Source: Bacillota bacterium
GTDB lineage: Bacteria > Bacillota > Clostridia > Christensenellales > UBA1242
Length of the DNA stretch: 10,460 bases
Reading direction: 5' to 3'
Assembly (NCBI GenBank): GCA_009780625.1
Contig: WQZR01000031.1
Location: forward strand, 1 to 10,460
Shown here: positions 5,214-10,460 of the stretch, piece by piece
Layout: every line of letters starts with the position of its first letter
How positions within the stretch are numbered: the first letter of the stretch is position 1
Translations under genes and position numbers: made by a program
Notes under the pieces: model-generated
The model's input: the letters and a program-made list of their open reading frames with translations, nothing else
Databases searched by the model: none
What the model was told of the DNA's origin: nothing

Positions 5214-5888
5214 ATGAAATTCGTACGACAAATTCCAAATATTCTCTGTTTCACGAGAATAATGCTGACAGTTAGTTTGATTCCATGTTTCCTTTGGTTT
5301 CAAGTTAATAGTGAAAAATTTACAATTGCAGGAAGCACGCTTGCGATTGTGGCAATCACAATGTTTATGCTTGCAGGTTTCACCGACATGATTGACGGAA
5401 CGATTGCAAGAAAAGTGAACAAAGGAAAGACAGGTGGCTTTGGTGCATCACTTGATGGCATCTCAGACATGATTATGGTCTTTGTGACGTTCGTGTTCTT
5501 CACACCACTTATGGACTACGGCGCTTGGCTATTCCCAACGCTTTCGGTTGCACTGATTTATAAAGTTGGAGTTGGAGTGTTTGGACACCTAAGACATGGG
5601 AGCAAATCAATTCTCATTCACACATGGGCAATGAAGTTTCTAGGTTTGATTTTATTCCTCGCACCAATATTCTATTTCTTCAGCGACGGTGCTGCTTGGG
5701 TTGAGTGGTATATAGTCGGAATGCTTGTATACCTAGTGTTTACAATCACAGAAGAATTGTTGATTCACATCCTACTTAAAGGCTCAAGCCAAGACATCAA
5801 AACAGTTTTTCACTATAAGAGAGAAAACGAAAGAATTCTAGCAAAAAAAGCGGCGGCAGAAGCTGAAGCAGAAAAGGGGACTAAATAA
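5214..5888 (+). CDS. CDP-alcohol phosphotransferase family protein, copy 1
   Basis: Integral membrane enzyme family that joins a CDP-diacylglycerol or CDP-alcohol with an alcohol, as in phosphatidylglycerophosphate synthase (PgsA). The N-terminus 'IPNILCFTRI' matches the PNxLTxxR start of PgsA-type enzymes. The catalytic motif is complete: D58xxD61G62xxA65R66 ... G77xxxD81xxxD85, with the four metal/substrate aspartates. Ten residues separate AR from G77; the family pattern has eight. About six hydrophobic segments follow or flank the motif, ending in a charged Ala/Glu/Lys tail. ATG 5214 is fixed by an in-frame TAA at 5202-5204; AAGGAG (5195-5200) is unusually far upstream (13 bases). The neighbouring gene is a close paralogue. 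Phosphatidylglycerol synthesis is the default guess, but the head-group alcohol cannot be assigned. Confidence 0.88.
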   Translation: MKFVRQIPNILCFTRIMLTVSLIPCFLWFQVNSEKFTIAGSTLAIVAITMFMLAGFTDMIDGTIARKVNKGKTGGFGASLDGISDMIMVFVTFVFFTPLMDYGAWLFPTLSVALIYKVGVGVFGHLRHGSKSILIHTWAMKFLGLILFLAPIFYFFSDGAAWVEWYIVGMLVYLVFTITEELLIHILLKGSSQDIKTVFHYKRENERILAKKAAAEAEAEKGTK

Positions 5889-5889
5889 T

Positions 5890-6549
5890 ATGAAACTAAG
5901 ATATATTCCAAACATTCTAGGGGGAATGAGAATCACACTTTCAATTGCTCTAATTCCATGTTTTCTATTCTTCTGGATTAACGACATGACATTCCTTCTA
6001 TCAGACAACTATTGGTTTTCAATTTTCACAATAACAATTTTCATGGTTGCAGGTTTCACTGATATCATCGACGGAACAATTGCAAGAAACATCAAAGGTG
6101 GACAAAGCAACATGGGTGCAACCATCGACGGAATTTCAGACATGACAATGGTTGGTGCAACGGTTATATTCTTCACACCAATCATGCACTATGGAGAATG
6201 GGTATACCCAGTTTGGATTGCTGCACTTTGCTATAAAGTTGCGGTTGGTGTATTTGGTCACTTCAGACACGGAAGCAAATCAATTCTTATTCACTCATAC
6301 GCAATGAAACTTCTAGGCTTTGTGCTATTCATCATTCCAATCTTCTATTTCTTCACAAACGGTGCAGCATGGGTTGAGTGGTATCTAGTTGGTGTTCTTG
6401 CTTACCTTGTGCTTGTAATCACAGAAGAACTTCTAATCCACATCATGCTTAAAGGTTCAAGCCAAGATATCAAAACAATTTTCCACTATAAGAGAGAAAA
6501 CGCAAAGATTATGGCAAGACAGGCAGCAGAAACAAAAGAAACAAAATAA
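5890..6549 (+). CDS. CDP-alcohol phosphotransferase family protein, copy 2
   Basis: Paralogue of the preceding gene, similar along its whole length: shared stretches include 'TEELLIHI', 'LKGSSQDIKT', 'FHYKREN', 'GAAWVEWY' and 'HGSKSILIH'. It starts one base after the previous stop, with AGGGGA 9 bases upstream, so the two are cotranscribed. The motif is D58xxD61G62xxA65R66 ... G76xxxD80xxxD84, with nine residues between AR and G76, a spacing different from both the family pattern (eight) and copy 1 (ten). The N-terminus 'YIPNILGGMRI' matches the family start. Most divergence lies in the first extramembrane loop (30-44), the AR-G spacer and the C-terminal tail, suggesting different substrates, or partners in one dimer, after duplication. 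Family enzymes of known structure are dimers; a heterodimer here is speculation. Confidence 0.88.
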   Translation: MKLRYIPNILGGMRITLSIALIPCFLFFWINDMTFLLSDNYWFSIFTITIFMVAGFTDIIDGTIARNIKGGQSNMGATIDGISDMTMVGATVIFFTPIMHYGEWVYPVWIAALCYKVAVGVFGHFRHGSKSILIHSYAMKLLGFVLFIIPIFYFFTNGAAWVEWYLVGVLAYLVLVITEELLIHIMLKGSSQDIKTIFHYKRENAKIMARQAAETKETK

Positions 6550-6557
6550 TAAAAACA

Positions 6558-6580
6558 AGATGCTTCGGCATCTTTTTTTT
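6558..6580 (+). terminator. Intrinsic terminator after the CDP-alcohol phosphotransferase pair
   Basis: AAGATGC (6558-6564), loop TTCG, GCATCTT (6569-6575), then T to 6580. The stem closes on C(UUCG)G, a very stable tetraloop, and is followed by a run of T. It separates the lipid genes from smc. Confidence 0.92.
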
Positions 6581-6588
6581 GCTTATTC

Positions 6589-6617
6589 TTTACACAAACT
6601 TTGTTTTGTGGTATACT
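6589..6617 (+). promoter_or_regulatory. Sigma-A promoter of smc
   Basis: TTTACA (6589-6594), a 17-base spacer, TATACT (6612-6617), with TG one base before the -10 (TGGTATACT). Five of six positions match in each hexamer. Together with the terminator just upstream this makes smc-ftsY a separate transcription unit. Confidence 0.8.
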
Positions 6618-6645
6618 TAGCAGTATATATTTTTAGGCGGTAGAA

Positions 6646-9453
6646 GTGGTTTTTAAAAGAATAGAAATGCAAGGCTTTAAGAGTTTTGCAGATAAAACAG
6701 AGATTGATTTCCTCACAGGTGTAACCGGAATTGTTGGGCCAAACGGTTGTGGAAAATCTAACATTGCAGACGGCGTTCGTTGGGTTTTGGGTGAACAGAG
6801 CACAAAGACTTTACGTGGAAAAAGCATGACGGATGTCATCTTTTCTGGAACAGAAAAAAGAAAGAGACATGGCTTTGCAGAAGTTAGTCTAATTTTTGAC
6901 AACAAGACAGCGTTGTTTGATTTGCCATACAACGAGATTTATTTCACAAGAAAGATTTATGGCGACGGTGAAAGTGAATATCTAATCAACAAAAAGCAAG
7001 CAAGAATGAAAGACATTCAGGCTCTTCTTTCTGGAATTGGAATTGGAAAAGAAGGCTATTCAATCATTGGGCAAGGAAGGGTGGAACAAATCATTTCAGC
7101 AAAGCCTGAAGACAGAAGAGTGATATTTGAAGAAGCAAGCGGAATTGCCGGAACAAAAAGAAAGAAACAAGAAAGCGAAAGAAAACTTGAAAGAAGCAGA
7201 GAGAACAGAGAAAGGCTTCTAGACATCATCAAAGAACAAGAAAGAACTCTAAAGCCTCTTGAAAAGCAGGCTGCAAATGCTCAGGTGTATTTAAAACTTA
7301 GAGATAGGTTGAAGCACCTCGAAATCAACAACTTTATCTATAGATTTGAAACAACATCTGAAACAAAGAAAAACCTTAGTGTGAAAATTAAAACTGTTTC
7401 AAAAGAACTTGAAGACAAAACAAAAGAACTTGAAAAACTGAATGTTCAATATGTTGAAACGGCAGCAGAAATAAATGCAATCGATTCCTCGCTTGCAAAA
7501 ATTCACGAAGAGATTCTAAATCTAAGCTTAAGCCTAGAAAGAAGCGAAGGCGACACAAAACTAAGCAGAGAACGCTTAGAGTTTTTCAGAACGCAATATG
7601 AAAGCTTGACAGCAGAAGTTTTGGAACTTGAAAAAACACAAAGACAAATCAAAGAAGAAATCGACCAAGGCTCGTTTGAAATTCGTCAAAAGAATATGGA
7701 TTTGAAAGGTCTAAGCCGAGACAAAGAAGAAGCAACAAAAACGTATCTAGAAATCATAGATGCTTTGACTGCAGGCGAAGACGAACTTTCTAAAAATCAA
7801 AACGCTTTATATCTAAGCCTAGAAACCCTTGCAGACGTGAAAGCAGCAATCAGCGAAGAAGAAGCAAGAATTGAAATCTCAACACAAAGAACAAAAGATT
7901 TAGAAACTCAAATTCAACTTGAAGAAGGCAAAAAAGAAAGAGCAACCGAAGATTTAAGACAAGCAAAAATTAAACTTGCTGCAGTGGAAGAAGGCATTCG
8001 CGCAATGCTGAATAAACGCTCAGAAACTTTGAAAGCTCTAAACACTCTAAGAACAGAGGTTGCAGAACTTGAAGAAGAAGTTGGAATCTTAAAAACAAGA
8101 GAATCTGTTTCTTCAAACAGACTTAAACTTCTAAAAGACATCAAAGAATCTGGCGAAGGCTATGGGCATTCTGTGAAAAGACTTATGGACGCAGGCAGAA
8201 TGCACCCAGAAGTTAAGAGACTATACGACGGCACAGTTGGAAGTCTATTTAAAACAACAGAAAGATATGAGGTTGCAATTGAAACTGCTCTAGGCAGTGC
8301 GATTTCAAATATAATCGTTCACAGCGAAGAAGACGCAAAAAAACTTATTGGTCTAATGAAAAAGAACAACATGGGCAGACTTACGTTCCTTCCAACGCTA
8401 AGTGTTAAACCAAGAAACATCAAAAGAGAATACGAAAGTGCAGTTAGAGAACTTGCAGTTGCAAACGCAGTTGATGTGATTTCATTTGACAAAGCTCATA
8501 GAAGCGTTTTTGAGTCACTTCTTGGCGGAACTGTTGTTTGCGAAAACCTAGACCGTGCAGTGCGCCTTGCACAAAGAACAGGCTATGATTTTAAAATCGT
8601 AACACTAGATGGCGAAGTTCTAAGCACAGCAGGTGCAATTTCTGGTGGAAGCCGCAAGAACGAAGGCACAAGCGTAATCAGCAGAGATAGAGAAATTGAA
8701 GAGCTAGAAAAGACAGTTAAAGAAACGCAAGAAGCGTATGCAAAAAAATCAAGTCTTCTTACAGACAAACGTCTAGAACGCATTGCAAAAGAAAGAGAAC
8801 TTGAAGTTATTGTTGAACAAATTAAGAAAATTGAAATTGAAGAAAACAATTTCAAGAACGCAGCAGAAGTTAAAAACTCAAGTGCAAATCTTGCAATGGA
8901 AAACATCAACAGCCTGACAAAAGAAAAAGCGACTGAAGCAAAAACAATCAAAGACGCACAAACAAAAATCGACGGAATTAGAATTAGACAAAACAGCATC
9001 ATGAGCGGAAAAGCTCATGCAGACGAAAGCATGCTAATTCGTCAGAAGCAATTTGAGAACTTGAAGATTGAAAGAGATAAGTTCAACGAAATCATCACAG
9101 ACACAAAAGTTAAGATTGCACACGTTGAAAAAGAAATTGCAGCAATCAACGACACAAACTTCAGACTAGACAACCAAAGAGAAGAAATTGAAAAGAAACT
9201 TATTGCAGCAATCGATGCAAAACAAAAAACAGAAAAAACAATTGAGAGTCAAGAAAAACTTCTTTTGGAAAAATCAAAAGAAAAAGGCGGAAACAAAACC
9301 GCAGAACAACTTGAAACTGTTCGAACAAAACTTCGCACAATGGATACATACAAAAAAGAGAAGAGCGACAGCCTAGTTCTAACCGAAGAAAGAAGACAAA
9401 GGCTTTCACAAGAAGTTACGTCAATTGCAGAAAAGAAATTTAACGAAGAGTAG
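6646..9453 (+). CDS. smc: Chromosome segregation protein SMC, N-terminal part ending at an in-frame TAG
   Basis: SMC dimers with ScpA and ScpB compact and segregate the nucleoid. The start is GTG 6646, with AGGCGG 5 bases upstream; 'VFKRIEMQGFKSF' is the standard SMC beginning. Walker A 'GPNGCGKS' is at 31-38, 'LRGKSMTDVIFSG' at about 57-69, and the Q-loop region 'GIGKEGYSIIGQGRVEQI' at about 128-145. Coiled coil follows to about 500, then the hinge (about 500-670) with 'GEGYGHSVK' at its start and 'GAISGGSRKNEG' at its end, then the returning coil. Codon 936 (9451-9453) is TAG. The next codons continue in the same frame as normal SMC coil and head, so full-length SMC would be 1197 residues, the normal size. 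A product ending here lacks the signature motif and Walker B and could not form an ATPase head. Lesion, sequence error or read-through are all possible. Confidence 0.93.
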   Translation: MVFKRIEMQGFKSFADKTEIDFLTGVTGIVGPNGCGKSNIADGVRWVLGEQSTKTLRGKSMTDVIFSGTEKRKRHGFAEVSLIFDNKTALFDLPYNEIYFTRKIYGDGESEYLINKKQARMKDIQALLSGIGIGKEGYSIIGQGRVEQIISAKPEDRRVIFEEASGIAGTKRKKQESERKLERSRENRERLLDIIKEQERTLKPLEKQAANAQVYLKLRDRLKHLEINNFIYRFETTSETKKNLSVKIKTVSKELEDKTKELEKLNVQYVETAAEINAIDSSLAKIHEEILNLSLSLERSEGDTKLSRERLEFFRTQYESLTAEVLELEKTQRQIKEEIDQGSFEIRQKNMDLKGLSRDKEEATKTYLEIIDALTAGEDELSKNQNALYLSLETLADVKAAISEEEARIEISTQRTKDLETQIQLEEGKKERATEDLRQAKIKLAAVEEGIRAMLNKRSETLKALNTLRTEVAELEEEVGILKTRESVSSNRLKLLKDIKESGEGYGHSVKRLMDAGRMHPEVKRLYDGTVGSLFKTTERYEVAIETALGSAISNIIVHSEEDAKKLIGLMKKNNMGRLTFLPTLSVKPRNIKREYESAVRELAVANAVDVISFDKAHRSVFESLLGGTVVCENLDRAVRLAQRTGYDFKIVTLDGEVLSTAGAISGGSRKNEGTSVISRDREIEELEKTVKETQEAYAKKSSLLTDKRLERIAKERELEVIVEQIKKIEIEENNFKNAAEVKNSSANLAMENINSLTKEKATEAKTIKDAQTKIDGIRIRQNSIMSGKAHADESMLIRQKQFENLKIERDKFNEIITDTKVKIAHVEKEIAAINDTNFRLDNQREEIEKKLIAAIDAKQKTEKTIESQEKLLLEKSKEKGGNKTAEQLETVRTKLRTMDTYKKEKSDSLVLTEERRQRLSQEVTSIAEKKFNEE
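9451..9453 (+). other. In-frame amber codon inside smc
   Basis: TAG at codon 936 lies in the returning coiled coil, about 160 codons before the LSGGEK signature. The reading on either side is one frame: '...AEKKFNEE' TAG 'ALGRVDSDIEFLQERIFEEY'. One base change from AAG, GAG or CAG would restore Lys, Glu or Gln, all natural in this coil. rsmD and smc itself also end in TAG, so TAG acts as a stop elsewhere in the window. Confidence 0.9.
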
Positions 9454-9486
9454 GCTCTTGGCAGAGTAGATAGCGATATCGAATTC

Positions 9487-10239
9487 TTGCAAGAAAGAAT
9501 ATTTGAAGAATATGCCCTCACATTCGAAGGTTGCAAGAAATTTAAAGAAGAAGGCTTCAACGCAACAGCAGCAGAACCAGAAATTGCTGAAATCAAAAAA
9601 GAAATTTCAAAACTTGGCAGCATAAACGTGAATGCAATTGAAGACATTGTTGATTTAAAAAACAGATACGAAGAATATACAACTCAAAAAGCCGACCTAG
9701 AAGCAGCAGAGGCAGACATTCTTAAAGCAATCAAAGAGTTAGGTCAAGAAATGGCGGAAAGATTTGATGCAGACTTTAGAGAGATTCAAGAGAACTTCAA
9801 AAAGTCATTCAGTGAGTTGTTTGGCGGCGGAACTGCAAGGCTGGAACTTGTTAAAGCAGAATCTGGCGACCCACTTGATGCCGGCATTGAAATTATCGCT
9901 CAACCTCCTGGAAAGAAACTTCAAAGCATAACACTTCTTTCGGGTGGAGAGAAGGCACTTACGGCGATTAGCATTCTGTTTGCAATTCTAAAACTTCGCC
10001 CGATGCCGTTCTGTATTCTAGACGAGATTGAAGCGGCGCTAGATGAAGCAAACGTAACGCGTTTTGCAAACTATCTAAAGCGTTTTGCAAAAGACACGCA
10101 GTTTATCGTAATCACGCACAGAAAACCAACAATGCAAATTGTTGACAACTTATATGGCGTAACCATGCCAGAGAAAGGCGTTTCGAAAATCGTTTCGGTA
10201 AAACTTTCAGAAGCCGAAAAAATGAGCGAACAAAAATAG
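9487..10239 (+). CDS. smc: SMC C-terminal coil and ATPase head, in frame downstream of the TAG
   Basis: Same frame as the N-terminal part, open from 9454 to TAG 10237-10239. If translated separately, the first usable start is TTG 9487, but no Shine-Dalgarno sequence precedes it, and the first in-frame ATG lies near 9750, inside the head-proximal helix; independent translation is therefore doubtful. In full-length numbering, the signature 'LSGGEKALTAI' is at 1098-1108, Walker B 'FCILDE' at 1122-1127 (D1126, E1127), the D-loop 'AALDEAN' follows, and 'FIVITHRKPTM' carries the switch histidine. SMC usually has DEVDAALD after Walker B; here it is DEIEAALD. The end 'LYGVTMPEKGVSKIVSVKL' is the normal SMC C-terminus. 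All ATPase elements are intact, which argues for a functional or very recently broken gene. Confidence 0.85.
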   Translation: MQERIFEEYALTFEGCKKFKEEGFNATAAEPEIAEIKKEISKLGSINVNAIEDIVDLKNRYEEYTTQKADLEAAEADILKAIKELGQEMAERFDADFREIQENFKKSFSELFGGGTARLELVKAESGDPLDAGIEIIAQPPGKKLQSITLLSGGEKALTAISILFAILKLRPMPFCILDEIEAALDEANVTRFANYLKRFAKDTQFIVITHRKPTMQIVDNLYGVTMPEKGVSKIVSVKLSEAEKMSEQK

Positions 10240-10249
10240 GGAGTGTTAG

Positions 10250-10460
10250 ATGGGTTTTTTCAAAAAAATCTTCAGCGGACTAAAGAAAACACAAGAAGCA
10301 ATCAGCGACAAAATCGTTGAAGCTTTCACTGGGCAGAAGAATGAACTTACAGACGAGTTCTTCGACGAGCTTGAAGAAATTTTCATTGGTGCCGATATTG
10401 GAGTTGAAGCAAGTTTGGAAATTGTTGAGCAACTTAGAAAAGAAGCAAGAAAAGAAAAGA
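10250..10460 (+). CDS. ftsY: Signal recognition particle receptor FtsY, N-terminal part
   Basis: FtsY is the membrane-associated GTPase that receives the signal recognition particle with ribosomes making membrane proteins. ATG 10250 follows AGGGAG (10238-10243) by 6 bases; this ribosome binding site overlaps the smc stop codon, and the gap is 10 bases. The visible 70 residues start 'MGFFKKIFSGLKKTQEAI', a short amphipathic, basic lipid-binding N-terminus, followed by 'FFDELEEIFIGADIGVEASLEIVEQL', read here as 'FFDELEEIFIGADIG' plus 'VEASLEIVEQL'; this is the N-domain of the family (LExxLIxADVG). There is no long acidic A-domain as in E. coli. The gene runs off the window before the GTPase domain. 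The smc-ftsY order is usual in Bacillota. Confidence 0.93.
   Translation, partial: MGFFKKIFSGLKKTQEAISDKIVEAFTGQKNELTDEFFDELEEIFIGADIGVEASLEIVEQLRKEARKEK

Noticed and set aside
9454..9467. Small hairpin CTCT-TGGC-AGAG directly after the smc TAG, as a possible recoding signal
   Set aside because: Only four Watson-Crick pairs; it resembles no known read-through, selenocysteine or pyrrolysine element, and chance occurrence is likely.
9451..10239. Genome-wide reassignment of TAG as a sense codon
   Set aside because: Reading through the TAG at 10237 would drive smc about 80 bases into ftsY in another frame, past a natural SMC C-terminus and a proper ribosome binding site. TAG therefore works as a stop there.
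1..10460. Frequent CTAG tetranucleotide, which is rare in many bacterial genomes
   Set aside because: It follows from frequent CTA leucine codons before A or G-starting codons in an AT-rich genome, and rarity of CTAG is not universal.

Overview
The window is an AT-rich, gene-dense piece of a bacterial chromosome, almost certainly from the Bacillota (Firmicutes) or a close relative. The plsX - rnc - (insert) - smc - ftsY order is the classic Bacillus/Clostridium arrangement. Start regions carry AGGAG-type ribosome binding sites, arginine is mostly AGA, and promoters are sigma-A-like. Nothing points to a mobile element, phage or CRISPR array, and no stretch over 300 bases lacks a gene. The genus cannot be named from this sequence alone; an uncultured gut-type clostridial or related lineage is a guess.

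Layout. Positions 1-288 hold the tail of an unrecognised membrane protein, converging with and overlapping rsmD (16S rRNA m2G966 methyltransferase, minus strand). rsmD is divergent from a PnuC-like vitamin-precursor transporter across a 35-base gap that contains a symmetrical double -10 element. The transporter converges on rpmF (ribosomal protein L32, minus strand) through a two-way terminator. rpmF has a textbook TTGACA-N17-TATAAT promoter, next to a divergent CYTH-domain (CyaB-like) gene. That gene ends in a second two-way terminator facing ndk (minus strand). From 3225 on, everything is on the plus strand: a small two-helix membrane protein, plsX, an unusually short rnc, two tandem paralogous CDP-alcohol phosphotransferases, a terminator, then smc (own promoter) and the start of ftsY.

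How the genes relate. plsX makes acyl-phosphate for phospholipid synthesis, and the paired CDP-alcohol phosphotransferases act later in the same pathway by attaching head groups, so the 3.2-6.5 kb segment is largely a membrane-lipid cluster with rnc embedded. smc (chromosome condensation) and ftsY (signal recognition particle receptor) form the next unit. acpP, often found between plsX and rnc, is absent here, and rpmF, often directly upstream of plsX, sits 1.6 kb away on the other strand.

Most notable: smc is interrupted by one in-frame TAG at codon 936, although coding similarity continues in the same frame to a normal C-terminus. RNase III lacks its usual N-terminal helices but keeps all its catalytic acids. 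The two CDP-alcohol enzymes have altered motif spacing. Several housekeeping enzymes (Ndk, CYTH, PnuC-like, RsmD) carry substitutions in signature motifs. I see no clearly new multi-gene system; the window is mainly housekeeping with these anomalies.
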